Notes: generated by a model from the sequence alone, not told the origin. A DNA stretch of 25,766 bases from JAVBNO01 sp031551485 (GCA_031551485.1 JAVBNO010000085.1:1-25766), one strand, 5' to 3'. Shown: positions 16,709 through 24,873, counted from the first letter of the stretch. Numbers and translations: made by a program.

Positions 16709-17282
16709 AGGTTATAATTTTATCAATGATGCCATATTCAACCGCTTCGGCTGCCGGCATAAAGTTATCCCGCTCGGTGTCCCGTTCAATTTGCTCCAAC
16801 GGTTTGCCCGTTTGTTCCGCCAAAATACGGTTCAGCTTATCTCGAGTACGCAGGATATGCTCGGCGTGAATCTTGATGTCGCTTGCCTGGCCCTGGGTAC
16901 CACCGGAGGGCTGGTGAATCATAATCTCACTGTTGGGCAGCGCAAAGCGCTTGCCTTTGGCACCGGACGAGAGCAAAAACGCGCCCATAGACGCCGCAAT
17001 TCCCACCGCAATGGTGGAGACGTCGCATTTGACATAGTTCATCGTATCATAAATGGCCATGCCCGCCGTGACAGAGCCACCAGGGCTGTTGATATACAGA
17101 CTAATATCTTTTTCGGGGTCTTGGCCTTCCAGATATAAAAGCTGCGCCACTACTAAACTGGCGGTTGTATCATTGACTTCTTCGCACAGCATCACAATGC
17201 GGTCATTCAAAAGGCGGGAAAAAATATCGTAAGAACGTTCGCCGCGATTGGTCTGCTCAATTACCATTGGAACTAAACTCAT
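16701..17282 (-). CDS. clpP: ATP-dependent Clp protease proteolytic subunit ClpP
   Basis: ClpP is the barrel-shaped serine protease partner of ClpX. The protein has 193 residues, standard length. The catalytic triad is complete: S98 in GIAASMGAFL, H123 in IMIHQPSGG and D172 in ERDTERDNFM. The N-terminal LVPMVIEQTNRGERSYDIFSR region matches the family, with processing normally just after the first residues. AGGAGG lies eight bases before the ATG. It sits between tig (63 bases upstream) and clpX, the common tig-clpP-clpX order. No complete promoter is seen in the tig-clpP gap, so expression from the tig promoter is the simplest reading. Confidence 0.97.
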   Translation of the reverse strand: MSLVPMVIEQTNRGERSYDIFSRLLNDRIVMLCEEVNDTTASLVVAQLLYLEGQDPEKDISLYINSPGGSVTAGMAIYDTMNYVKCDVSTIAVGIAASMGAFLLSSGAKGKRFALPNSEIMIHQPSGGTQGQASDIKIHAEHILRTRDKLNRILAEQTGKPLEQIERDTERDNFMPAAEAVEYGIIDKIITSR

Positions 17283-17303
17283 TTGTAAAACCTCCTGCTT
17301 TAT

Positions 17304-17341
17304 GTAATAGGCTTATGTCAATTTGCGTACACACCTATTAC
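17304..17341 (-). repeat. 8-bp inverted repeat in the tig-clpP gap
   Basis: GTAATAGG and CCTATTAC are perfect inverted copies separated by 22 bases, filling most of the 63-base gap just ahead of the clpP ribosome binding site. No T-run follows, so it is not a standard terminator; it could be an operator or an mRNA hairpin. Confidence 0.4.
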
Positions 17342-17345
17342 ACAG

Positions 17346-18689
17346 TTACTCTGCTTCTTTTTTGCTTTTGGCTTTTGTTATTGGTTTTTCTTTGGCTTCT
17401 TCCTTGATTTCGGTAATCTTGGCATTTTCTCGGACAAAGTCGATTGCCTTTTTCACCATCATATCGGTTGCCAAATCCTTGGCTGGAATAAATGTTTTGA
17501 TTTTGTCAACCTCAAGTCCATAGGACTGGGCCATTTTGTCATATTCTTCGTCAAGCTCGGCTTGTGTCGCTTCCAGTTTTTCCAAAAGGGCAATTTTCTC
17601 CAGCGCCAGCCGCACTTTTACTTGACGCTCGGCCTGGGGCAAGAAGTTTTTACGGAAACTTTCTTCCTCCATGCCGGTATATTGCAGATAAGTCGCCATA
17701 TCCAGCCCTTGTGCCTGGAGGCGATGACCAAAATCATGCACCATTTCGTCCACTTGCCGATCAAACATGACAGGGGGAATGTCCGCCTTGAGCTTTTCAA
17801 CAATGGCATCAATCAACTCGTTTTCCATGGCATTATTACTGTCGGTGTCTTTTCGTTCCTGCAGCTTTTTGGCAAGGTCAGCTTTCAGCTCGGCAAGGGT
17901 ATCAAACTCGCTGACATCTTTGGCAAATTCGTCATCCGCAACCGGCAGTTCCCGGGTTTTAATTTCATTCAGCTTTACTTTAAATACAGCTGCCTTGCCT
18001 GCCAGCTCCTCGGCATGATATTCGGTGGGGAACGTCACATTGACGTCAAATTCCTCTCCTACATTTTTGCCAACAATTTGCTCCTCGAAACCGGGAATGA
18101 ATTGACCCGAACCCAGCGTAAGGGCATAACCCTCCCCTTTGCCGCCGGCAAAAGCAACGCCGTCCACGTAACCGTCAAAATCTATCATGGTGTTGTCGTC
18201 CATTTGGGCGGCGCGGTCGGTCACTGTAATGATGCGGGCGTTGCGCTCCCGCAAGCGGTCCAATTCGGCCGTGGTTTCTTCGTCGGAAACAACAGTAACT
18301 GTTTTATTGACCTTAAGGCCTTTGTAACCGGCAATATCGACCTGGGGTTTCACGGTTACTACGGCTTTGAAAGTATATCCACTCTCTTTGCTGATATCCC
18401 CAACTTCAATTTCGGGGCGGTCCACCGGGTTAATGCCCGCTTCTTCTACCGCCGCTTCATACGCGTCGCCATATGTGGCCTGGATGGCATCCTCAAAAAA
18501 CACGCCCTCGCCGTACATACGCTCAATCATTGTCTTGGGCGCTTTGCCGGGACGAAAGCCGGGCACCCGCATTTTGGAAACATTTTTGCGGTAAGCTTTG
18601 TCAATGGCAGCATTAAACGCCTCAGCACTTACAGCAATTTCCAATGTGTATTGATTTTTATCTGTGTTGTTTGAAGAGGTAAGGCTCAT
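17346..18689 (-). CDS. tig: trigger factor (ribosome-associated chaperone, peptidyl-prolyl isomerase)
   Basis: Trigger factor binds at the ribosome exit tunnel and helps nascent chains fold. The protein has 447 residues. The N-terminal ribosome-binding domain contains the signature MRVPGFRPGKAPK at about residues 40-52, equal to the GFRxGKxP loop that docks on L23. The FKBP-type domain follows at about 160-245, with DFDGYVDGVAFAGG and IPGFEEQIVG. The C-terminal arm domain is helical and ends in a Lys/Glu-rich tail. The start at 18689 follows AGGAG by eight bases; an ATG six codons earlier overlaps that site. It heads the tig-clpP-clpX run. Confidence 0.96.
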   Translation of the reverse strand: MSLTSSNNTDKNQYTLEIAVSAEAFNAAIDKAYRKNVSKMRVPGFRPGKAPKTMIERMYGEGVFFEDAIQATYGDAYEAAVEEAGINPVDRPEIEVGDISKESGYTFKAVVTVKPQVDIAGYKGLKVNKTVTVVSDEETTAELDRLRERNARIITVTDRAAQMDDNTMIDFDGYVDGVAFAGGKGEGYALTLGSGQFIPGFEEQIVGKNVGEEFDVNVTFPTEYHAEELAGKAAVFKVKLNEIKTRELPVADDEFAKDVSEFDTLAELKADLAKKLQERKDTDSNNAMENELIDAIVEKLKADIPPVMFDRQVDEMVHDFGHRLQAQGLDMATYLQYTGMEEESFRKNFLPQAERQVKVRLALEKIALLEKLEATQAELDEEYDKMAQSYGLEVDKIKTFIPAKDLATDMMVKKAIDFVRENAKITEIKEEAKEKPITKAKSKKEAE

Positions 18690-18722
18690 TCTATCTTCTC
18701 CTATCATATGGCTATCTAAATA

Positions 18723-18728
18723 AGTATA
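18723..18728 (-). promoter_or_regulatory. extended -10 promoter of tig-clpP-clpX
   Basis: The minus strand reads TGCTATACT, a TGn-extended -10 (TATACT at 18728-18723). The -35 region (TAGAAA) is poor. It is the only good candidate in the 88-base gap, giving a leader of about 27 bases. Confidence 0.55.
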
Positions 18729-18777
18729 GCATAGCCAGTGTTTATTTTCTACTGTTCACAGAAACTTTCGACCGCAT

Positions 18778-19476
18778 TTATGTGATTTTGAACGGATTAA
18801 ACCGCAGATAATCGCAGGCTACTAACTGGAATTCGACGCCCAGATAGGCACCATTAAAGGCCATGCGATTGCCCGGACCGTGGATATGACCATAATAGCA
18901 ACGCTTTACGCCGTATTGCTGAAGCAGGGTTATCAATTCGGGGATTTCTTCGAAGCCATAAATTGGAGGATAATGTAAAAAGGCGATGATCTCATCCTGT
19001 CTGTCCGCCTTTAGCTTAACGGCCGCATCCAATGACATCTGCAGACGGCCCACTTCCCTACTGACAATTTTTTGATTGTGAGGTTCGGTTTTGTCGAACA
19101 TCCAGCCCCGAGTACCGCACAATACTTTCCCTTCACAGCATACGGCAGTATTATGGAGCAGGTGAATGGTCGTTAAACCATTTTCATCCAGAAAGCTTCT
19201 CATCTTAGACATCGTTGTCCACCAATAGTCATGGTTTCCCTTCAGCAACCACTTTTGCCCGGGCAATTGATGTAAAAAGGTGAAATCCGCAAGGGCTTCT
19301 TCCAACGACATGGCCCAAGAAATATCCCCCGGCAACACAACGGTATCGTCAACGGCGACATTAGCACGCCAGTTAGATTCCAGTAGCTGCGTATAATTGG
19401 CCCAACCGTCAAAAATATCCATTGGTTTTGCACTGCCAAAGGAAAGATGAGGATCGCCAATTGTGAAAAGGGACAT
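18778..19476 (-). CDS. calcineurin-like metallophosphoesterase
   Basis: This is a cytosolic 232-residue phosphoesterase with the full metal-binding set: GDPHLS at residues 7-12, GDISW at about 50-54, GNHDYWW at about 80-86, LHYPP near 165, and GHIHG near 195. These supply the Asp, His and Asn ligands of a two-metal centre. It resembles the stand-alone phosphoesterases of Bacillota annotated as YkuE- or Icc-like; its natural substrate (nucleotide, phosphoprotein or other) is not predictable here. AAAGGAG lies before the ATG at 19476. It stands alone between tig and the divergently read DUF1540 gene, with no clear promoter or terminator. Confidence 0.9.
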   Translation of the reverse strand: MSLFTIGDPHLSFGSAKPMDIFDGWANYTQLLESNWRANVAVDDTVVLPGDISWAMSLEEALADFTFLHQLPGQKWLLKGNHDYWWTTMSKMRSFLDENGLTTIHLLHNTAVCCEGKVLCGTRGWMFDKTEPHNQKIVSREVGRLQMSLDAAVKLKADRQDEIIAFLHYPPIYGFEEIPELITLLQQYGVKRCYYGHIHGPGNRMAFNGAYLGVEFQLVACDYLRFNPFKIT

Positions 19477-19521
19477 AACCCGCTCCTTTTTGTAAAAAAA
19501 TTAAGAATAGTATTTATGACT

Positions 19522-19550
19522 GCATTTTATCTATACATTGGCCGATACTA
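19522..19550 (+). promoter_or_regulatory. candidate forespore (sigma-F/sigma-G type) promoter of the DUF1540 gene
   Basis: GCATT (19522-19526), a 17-base spacer and GATACTA (19544-19550) match the sigma-G pattern GHATR-N17/18-CATHMTA except at one position in each element. The -10 also fits nine of ten positions of the sigma-F pattern GGNRAYAMTW. No sigma-A promoter of comparable quality is seen upstream of the gene. Confidence 0.45.
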
Positions 19551-19621
19551 ACAATGGCAAAGGAAAGATGTTGCCATAAAGATAATCAATCAAATCCTCA
19601 CCTGTGAAAGGAGTGCTGACC

Positions 19622-19777
19622 ATGCAGACCCCAAATGGGAACTATATCCGTTGCGACGTAAAAAATTGTCATTATCATCAGAAAGATGACTCGTGCAGCG
19701 CCCAAGAAGTTTCTGTAGGCCCCACGTTTGCTAATTCCAGTGCCGATACTGTTTGTGCCACTTTCAAACCTCAGTAA
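19622..19777 (+). CDS. DUF1540 small Cys-rich protein (51 residues)
   Basis: This short protein matches the DUF1540 pattern: C11-x4-C16 (CDVKNCHYH), C25 in DSCSAQEVSVG, and C45 in the closing TVCATF. The single domain occupies residues 9-48, almost the whole chain. The four Cys (with His17 and His19 nearby) could bind a metal ion; the family has no established biochemical function. AAGGAG lies eight bases before the ATG. It is isolated on the plus strand between two minus-strand genes, has a forespore-like promoter about 70 bases upstream, and ends in a strong terminator, so it is a self-contained transcription unit. Confidence 0.88.
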   Translation: MQTPNGNYIRCDVKNCHYHQKDDSCSAQEVSVGPTFANSSADTVCATFKPQ

Positions 19778-19804
19778 AAACTCCACGATAATCGCTATTT
19801 TTCT

Positions 19805-19846
19805 AAAGCAAGAGCAACTATATTGCTCTTGCTTTATTTTTGTTTT
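19805..19846 (+). terminator. terminator of the DUF1540 gene, overlapping the thrC end
   Basis: AAAGCAAGAGCAA, loop CTATA, TTGCTCTTGCTTT is a perfect 13-bp stem followed by ATTTTTGTTTT. The 3' arm includes the thrC stop from the other strand. In the thrC direction only TTT follows, so termination there would be weaker. Confidence 0.92.
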
Positions 19847-21330
19847 GCCAGCAGTTTTTCCGCCTCTCCCCACATATCCCCGGGGGTGCATACTGCCGGA
19901 AAACGTACGACGCGTTGCTGCAATCCCGCCAATGCATCGGGAATGGGGCATCCGGTTAACGCCTCCAGCCAGGCTGCCGCCGCAAATTCGTCGGCGGGGA
20001 CAGTCCCCTCGATGGCCGAAAGTACACTGGCAGGGAACTTGTAGGGATTGGCAGTGGAAGCAATAATCGTTTTTGTGCTGTCGCCCGTCATCTTGACATA
20101 ATCCTCGTAAACTGCGACGGCCACCGCGGTATGCGTATCCAACAGATAGGAATATTGCCGGAATACCTCCTGGATTGTCGTTTGTGTTTTGGCGTCGTCG
20201 CAGCAGCCAGCCCAAAAGCCAGTCTGCAAAACAGAAAAAGCCGCCGAGGGCAACTGGTAGCTCCCCTTTTGCGCCAATTCCGTCATCAGCATACCCACAG
20301 CTTTGTCATCATCACCCAGCAGATGGAACAAAAGCCTTTCCAAATTGCTGGAAATCAGAATATCCATGGAGGGCGACAGGGTAGCATAAAAAGGACGATT
20401 CCGGTTGTAGCACCCGGTGGCCATAAAATCAGTGAGTACGTTATTTTGATTGGAGGCGCAGATGAGTTTGCCCAGAGGCAGCCCCATCGTTTTGGCGTAA
20501 TAAGCCGCCAAAATATTGCCAAAGTTGCCGGTGGGCACCACCACATTCACCATTTCTCCGGTGGTAATTTCACCGGCAGCCAGCAGATCGCAATAAGCGC
20601 TGATATAATAAACAATTTGCGGCACCAGACGGCCCCAATTGATTGAGTTGGCGCTGGAGAGCATGACGTGTTGTGCATCCAACTCTTTGGCGATGTTTTT
20701 GTCTGCAAAAAGAGCTTTTACTCCATTTTGGGCATCGTCAAAATTTCCTTTGATGCCGCAAGCCGCCAGATTCTCGCCATCTTGGGTAGTCATTTGCAAT
20801 TTTTGCATATGGCTTACCCCATCCTGTGGGTAGTAGACCAGCAATTTGGTACCCGGCACATCGGCAAAGCCCTCCATGGCCGCCTTGCCTGTATCCCCCG
20901 AAGTGGCCACCAATACCAAAATTTCCCGGGTCTCCCCCGCAATTTTGGCTGCGGTGGTCATCAGCCGGGGCAGCATTTGCAGCGCCATATCCTTGAAGGC
21001 GCAGGTGGGTCCATGCCATAGCTCCAGCAAGTAGCGATTGGGGGTAAGACAGGAAAGCGGCGCTACTTTTTCGTTATCAAAGCAGCCTTGGCCATAGGCT
21101 TCTGCGCAACAGCGCGCTATTTCCTCCGGTGAGAAATCGGTGAGAAATTCTTTCAAAATGTCCTGCGCGCGACCTATATAATCTTTATCCGCCAGCGCCG
21201 CAATACGTTCCGGCGTCAGCGTTGGCAGTGTTGCAGGCACAAACAAACCGCCATCGGGAGAAATGCCCTGCAAAATGGCGCTGGATGAAGAGATATTCAT
21301 TTGGTGGTTACGGGTGCTGGTGTACTGCAT
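19834..21330 (-). CDS. thrC: threonine synthase
   Basis: ThrC converts O-phosphohomoserine to threonine with PLP. The protein has 498 residues, the long (fungal/E. coli-type) form. It opens YTSTRNHQMNISSSSAILQG, the conserved N-terminus of this form, with GLFVP soon after. The PLP-binding Lys is K113 in HGPTCAFKDMALQ. ATSGDTGKAA is the phosphate/serine loop, and VPTGNFGNILA binds the PLP phosphate. The start at 21330 (MQYTSTRNH) follows GGGGAATTTTG; an in-frame ATG nine codons earlier is less like the family. It is the last gene of the lepB-to-thrC run, 56 bases after the dipeptidase. Confidence 0.96.
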   Translation of the reverse strand: MQYTSTRNHQMNISSSSAILQGISPDGGLFVPATLPTLTPERIAALADKDYIGRAQDILKEFLTDFSPEEIARCCAEAYGQGCFDNEKVAPLSCLTPNRYLLELWHGPTCAFKDMALQMLPRLMTTAAKIAGETREILVLVATSGDTGKAAMEGFADVPGTKLLVYYPQDGVSHMQKLQMTTQDGENLAACGIKGNFDDAQNGVKALFADKNIAKELDAQHVMLSSANSINWGRLVPQIVYYISAYCDLLAAGEITTGEMVNVVVPTGNFGNILAAYYAKTMGLPLGKLICASNQNNVLTDFMATGCYNRNRPFYATLSPSMDILISSNLERLLFHLLGDDDKAVGMLMTELAQKGSYQLPSAAFSVLQTGFWAGCCDDAKTQTTIQEVFRQYSYLLDTHTAVAVAVYEDYVKMTGDSTKTIIASTANPYKFPASVLSAIEGTVPADEFAAAAWLEALTGCPIPDALAGLQQRVVRFPAVCTPGDMWGEAEKLLAKQK

Positions 21331-21386
21331 CAAAATTCCCCTTTGTGATAGGCACATTTTATGTATATTGAAGTTTTGGGTTCCGG

Positions 21387-22316
21387 CTAAAAGCCGTATC
21401 TTGCCAAAAAGCGATAGGCATTTTTATAGGTGAGCTTGTCAATCTGCACTTGTGTCAGACCCATGGTCCCCAATTCATTTGCAAATCCACTCAATTTTTC
21501 CGGTGAATCCAAATATACCGGTACATCGGTGCCGTCAAAATCGGAACCGATCGCAATTGTATCCTCACCGCCCAGCGCCAAGAAATGCGCCAAATGGCGA
21601 TACAATTGCCCTTTTGAGGTATCCTTTCCTTCAACGCTTATAAATGCCGGGCAAAAATTAAGTCCCACAAGGCCGCCCTGTTTGACCATCCACCGAAACT
21701 GTTCATCGGTAAGGTTTCGGTCATGGCCGCATATGGCTTTGCTGTTGGAATGGCTGGCGACAATCGGCCGTTTGGCCAGCTCCGCCACTTCCCAAAACCC
21801 TTTTTCGCCCAGATGGGAAACGTCTACGATGATGTTGTGTTGCTCCAGCGCGGGAATGACCTGGCGGCCAAATGGAGTGAGGCCGGTATCTCCGGCTTGC
21901 CCGCCGCCAATTTCATTTTGCCCATTCCAGGTCAGCGTAAGCATGCGCACGCCACATCCTGCCAAATAGGCCACGCGGTCCAGATCTCCGCACAGGGCAC
22001 TGCCGCCTTCTACCGAAAGAACCGCCGCACATTTACCTTGTCGCCAAATATCTCCAATTGCGGCGTGTTCCCGCGCCTCGGCAAGATAGTCTCGCTGATT
22101 TTGCAGCTCGGACAGATAGCGGGCATATACACGGTCAAAATAATCGGCTGCCGTCTGGCCGCGCAACTCGTCGGGCATAAAAATAGCAAAAAATTGCAGC
22201 CACCCCACTTTCTCTGGCAGTCGGGAAAGGGAGAAGTGGTGGCAGCTGTTATTTAAAGTAGTGCCATGCTTTTCAATTTCGGTTAATGTGTCACAATGCA
22301 AGTCAATGATATTCAT
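21387..22316 (-). CDS. membrane-dipeptidase family (M19) metallopeptidase
   Basis: This is a 309-residue M19 (renal dipeptidase-like) zinc peptidase, usually cleaving dipeptides including those with D-amino acids. Metal ligands are visible: H7 and D9 in IDLHCDT, the bridging E103 in SVEGGSAL, H168 in VDVSHLG and H189 in ASHSN. D259 in GSDFDGTD is the conserved acid. There is no signal peptide, so it is cytosolic, as in most bacterial members. AGGA lies six bases before the ATG. It begins 15 bases after the yraN stop and is followed by thrC, so it is most likely in the same operon; its role beside threonine synthase is not obvious, perhaps peptide recycling. Confidence 0.93.
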   Translation of the reverse strand: MNIIDLHCDTLTEIEKHGTTLNNSCHHFSLSRLPEKVGWLQFFAIFMPDELRGQTAADYFDRVYARYLSELQNQRDYLAEAREHAAIGDIWRQGKCAAVLSVEGGSALCGDLDRVAYLAGCGVRMLTLTWNGQNEIGGGQAGDTGLTPFGRQVIPALEQHNIIVDVSHLGEKGFWEVAELAKRPIVASHSNSKAICGHDRNLTDEQFRWMVKQGGLVGLNFCPAFISVEGKDTSKGQLYRHLAHFLALGGEDTIAIGSDFDGTDVPVYLDSPEKLSGFANELGTMGLTQVQIDKLTYKNAYRFLARYGF

Positions 22317-22331
22317 AAATCGTCCTGTCTA

Positions 22332-22706
22332 TTATTCAGTGGCGTCAAAAGCCGAGGTAATATACTCAAAATCGGGGTGTTTATTTTTGCGCGCCACAAT
22401 CGCAAAGACATCAAACCGGGGCACCAGCTCACTGGGGTTTTTCTCCAGGTACAGCTTGGCAGACGCAATGATTTTTTGCCGTTTGGCCGGTGTGATCGAT
22501 TCCAAAGGCGATACCATGTGATTTTCGCTGCGGGTACGCACCTCCACAAAGGCGATGCTGTCATCTTGTTCCAATATTATGTCAATTTCGCCGTAGCGTG
22601 TATGATAATTGCGTGCCGCAATACGGCACCCCAATTTCTTAAGCTGCTCTACGGCAAAATCCTCGCCCCAATTGCCCACATCTTTATTTTCCATGCCGTT
22701 ATCCAT
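22332..22706 (-). CDS. yraN: UPF0102 protein YraN (predicted endonuclease-like fold)
   Basis: This 124-residue protein belongs to the UPF0102 family. The restriction-endonuclease-like core is clear: GNWGEDFA at residues 11-18, RNYHTRYGEIDII at 32-44 with E40 and D42, and IAFVEVRTR at 51-59 with E55. The usual VEVK Lys is Arg57 here. The active site is formally intact as E-D-E but with Arg for Lys. No activity is firmly established. AAGGG precedes the ATG. It lies between rnhB and the dipeptidase, its usual neighbourhood (rnhB-yraN). Confidence 0.94.
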   Translation of the reverse strand: MDNGMENKDVGNWGEDFAVEQLKKLGCRIAARNYHTRYGEIDIILEQDDSIAFVEVRTRSENHMVSPLESITPAKRQKIIASAKLYLEKNPSELVPRFDVFAIVARKNKHPDFEYITSAFDATE

Positions 22707-22748
22707 AGCTTTTTCCCTTTCGGTCAGTAGCCGTCGGTTACAGGGAGC

Positions 22749-23384
22749 CTACTTCTTCAGCCACTTTTGTAAAAACGTTCTGCGATGTTCCGGACTTATG
22801 CCGAATTGTTCCAGCATTTGATAGTGGAGTGCTGTTCCATACCCCTTATGTTTTGCAAAATTGTACTGGGGCATTTCATTATGCAACAGGGTCATATGCC
22901 GGTCGCGGCATACTTTGGCCACAATGGAGGCCGCCGCCACACAGGCGGAAAGGCCGTCTCCACCAATGACGCACCGGGTTTTGGGACAGATGCCGGGATC
23001 TAAATTGCCGTCTACCAGCAGCAGCCCCGGGGGTGCTCCCAGTTGGGCTTCCAGCTTTTCATAAGCGCGGCGCATGGCCAAAAAGGTGGCCTGCATGATG
23101 TTGAGTTCATCGATTTCTTTCACACTTGCCGTGGCAACAGCCCAATGACAATGGGTTTGAATCACCTGAAAAAGCGCCTCGCGCTTTTTTTCGGACAGCT
23201 TCTTGGAATCGTTAAGGCCAGCTAGAATGGTCTCTGCGCCGGCGGGCAAGCAAGCTGCTCCTGCAAACACCGGGCCGGCCAATGGTCCCCGGCCCGCCTC
23301 ATCAACGCCCCAAAGGGCACCGTTGATGCCACCGCTTACTTCTGTATCAAAGGCAAATAAAGAGGCCACGTTTGATTTCTCCAT
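22749..23384 (-). CDS. rnhB: ribonuclease HII
   Basis: RNase HII cleaves RNA in RNA-DNA hybrids and removes single ribonucleotides from DNA. The protein has 211 residues. Catalytic acids are D28 and E29 in GVDEAGRGPLAGPV, D125 in LLVDGNL and D161 in VCRDRHM, all present. NDSKKLSEKKRE (about 58-69) is the conserved substrate-handling loop. The start at 23384 is forced, because an in-frame TGA lies directly before the ATG; there is no Shine-Dalgarno sequence in front of it. It begins 32 bases after ylqF and may depend on coupled translation. Confidence 0.96.
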   Translation of the reverse strand: MEKSNVASLFAFDTEVSGGINGALWGVDEAGRGPLAGPVFAGAACLPAGAETILAGLNDSKKLSEKKREALFQVIQTHCHWAVATASVKEIDELNIMQATFLAMRRAYEKLEAQLGAPPGLLLVDGNLDPGICPKTRCVIGGDGLSACVAAASIVAKVCRDRHMTLLHNEMPQYNFAKHKGYGTALHYQMLEQFGISPEHRRTFLQKWLKK

Positions 23385-23420
23385 TCAGGAAGCGATCGAG
23401 GGCGTTTTCCGCATGCTCAT
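23385..23420 (-). other. possible 11-codon coupling minicistron between ylqF and rnhB
   Basis: On the minus strand an ATG overlaps the ylqF stop (ATGA) and opens a frame coding for MSMRKTPSIAS. Its TGA touches the rnhB start (TGAATG). It could pass ribosomes from ylqF to rnhB, which lacks its own ribosome binding site. The peptide itself shows no recognisable feature. Confidence 0.3.
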
Positions 23421-24313
23421 TCTGACCGCTTTGCCCCATTTTCACTTGGATGCTCCAGTGTCATGTTGCCGATTTTTCCACTTCTGAATTCGTCCAGCAG
23501 CATAATGGCCGCCCGTTCTGTATTGATGGTGCCACCAGACCGAAGCATGCCCCGGCCCTTGGCGATCATTTCCAATAAAGCAAATCCGTCGCAATCTTGT
23601 ACCGCAGCAGCGTCCAAGTTGTATCGCTTACACAAAAGCGGCCTATAGTCAGCCGGCAGCGTTTCCAGAAGCCGCACTGCCAAATATTCTATATCCAGTA
23701 TATCGTCTTTTACCGCGCCAGTAAAGGCCAAATGTTCACCTACGATTTTATCTTCAAATTTCGGCCACAGCACGCCAGGCATGTCCAACAGTTCCGCACC
23801 GCTGTCCAATGTCACCCACTGCTTGCCACGGGTAACACCTGGACGGTCCTCCACTTTGGCCCGCTTCGATTTGGCCAGCCGGTTGATGAGAGAAGACTTA
23901 CCCACATTGGGCACACCCACAATCATCATACGGATGGGACGCCCGGCCGTGCCGTTGCGTTCCCAATTTTCAATTTGGGGCGCCAGCACCTTGCGCACCG
24001 CCGGCATAAAAGCCGCAAGTCCTTTGCCGGTGCGGCAGTCGGTGGGCAACGCTGTAATACCGCGCTTTTCGTAATAGACGCACCACTGAGCCGTCACTGC
24101 CGCATCAGCCGCATCGCATTTATTCAGCAATAAAACACGGGGCTTTTTGCCCAAAAGCTTGTCAATTTCGGGGTTGCGGCTGGCACGGGGAATGCGGGCA
24201 TCAGTCAATTCCACCACGATGTCCACCATTTTCAAATTGGCGGCCATTAAGCGGCGGGTTTTGGCCATATGGCCAGGAAACCATTGCACACGCATTGTCT
24301 CGTTATCCATCAT
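23417..24313 (-). CDS. ylqF: ribosome biogenesis GTPase YlqF/RbgA
   Basis: YlqF (RbgA) is a circularly permuted GTPase that acts late in 50S subunit assembly. The protein has 298 residues. The permuted order is evident: G4 NKCD at residues 64-67 precedes G1 GVPNVGKSS at 133-141, then the switch PGVTRG at 158-163 and G3 DMPG at 177-180. The N-terminal QWFPGHMAKT and the helical C-terminal domain are family traits. It starts at 24313 in TAATG, sharing one base with the lepB stop; a second ATG follows immediately. The GTGGGG just upstream lies inside lepB. Translational coupling with lepB is expected. Confidence 0.96.
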   Translation of the reverse strand: MMDNETMRVQWFPGHMAKTRRLMAANLKMVDIVVELTDARIPRASRNPEIDKLLGKKPRVLLLNKCDAADAAVTAQWCVYYEKRGITALPTDCRTGKGLAAFMPAVRKVLAPQIENWERNGTAGRPIRMMIVGVPNVGKSSLINRLAKSKRAKVEDRPGVTRGKQWVTLDSGAELLDMPGVLWPKFEDKIVGEHLAFTGAVKDDILDIEYLAVRLLETLPADYRPLLCKRYNLDAAAVQDCDGFALLEMIAKGRGMLRSGGTINTERAAIMLLDEFRSGKIGNMTLEHPSENGAKRSE

Positions 24314-24873
24314 TACCCCACAAATCCAAAATGCTCAATTGGCGATATCCGCAACAGGCATCGCCCCACGATATAACGGTTATCTACCATTCCCACCTTT
24401 TCAAAGCGGCTGTCCATAGAATGGTTACGGTTATCCCCCATAACAAACAGGCACCCCTTGGGCACAATTTGGGGGAAACTGACATCACCTGTCTCCTGAG
24501 TGATTTCGTTGATGTAGCTTTCTTCCAATTTGACACCGTCGACAAAGATATCGCCAGTGACAAAGTTGATGTCCACTTCTTGACCTTCGGTAGCAATGAC
24601 GCGTTTCACCAAGGGCTGGTCCTTGTAGTGATCCGCCGCCAGCACCACAATGTCACCCTGCCGGGGGGTGTAAAAAAATCCGGACACAATCAGTCTGTCG
24701 TCGTTGACGAGCGACGGCAGCATGGAGTCGCCGGACACAGTTGCCGGACGAAAAATAAATGTGAACATCAGCACCAATACAACCATTGGCCAAATGAGCA
24801 TTTCCAAAATCTCAATGATGTCATTTTGGCGTTCGTCCACCTGTTTTCGCCAAATCTTTCGATTGTCTGCCAT
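24313..24873 (-). CDS. lepB: type I signal peptidase
   Basis: Signal peptidase I cuts signal peptides from secreted proteins on the outer face of the membrane. The protein has 186 residues, short like Gram-positive Sip enzymes. One N-terminal membrane segment lies at about residues 19-41. The catalytic Ser is S50 in SGDSMLPSL and the general base is K90 in LVKRVIATEG. The box MGDNRNHSMDSR follows near residue 150. The start at 24873 is set by GAGGA seven bases upstream; the frame extends 26 codons 5', but that part is not signal-peptidase-like. It leads the run to thrC. The 208-base gap upstream, after the rplS terminator, shows no convincing promoter. Confidence 0.95.
   Translation of the reverse strand: MADNRKIWRKQVDERQNDIIEILEMLIWPMVVLVLMFTFIFRPATVSGDSMLPSLVNDDRLIVSGFFYTPRQGDIVVLAADHYKDQPLVKRVIATEGQEVDINFVTGDIFVDGVKLEESYINEITQETGDVSFPQIVPKGCLFVMGDNRNHSMDSRFEKVGMVDNRYIVGRCLLRISPIEHFGFVG

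Noticed and set aside
17316..17321. TTGACA on the minus strand ahead of clpP
   Set aside because: No -10-like hexamer occurs 16-18 bases downstream before the clpP ribosome binding site, so it was not called a promoter.
17562..18674. 370-codon plus-strand open frame
   Set aside because: It is the antisense of trigger factor; long antisense frames are common opposite GC-balanced coding sequence, and no domain is visible.
19598..20215. 205-codon minus-strand open frame overlapping the thrC end and DUF1540
   Set aside because: It is out of frame with thrC and antisense to DUF1540, crosses a strong terminator hairpin, and has low-complexity Arg/Gly content.
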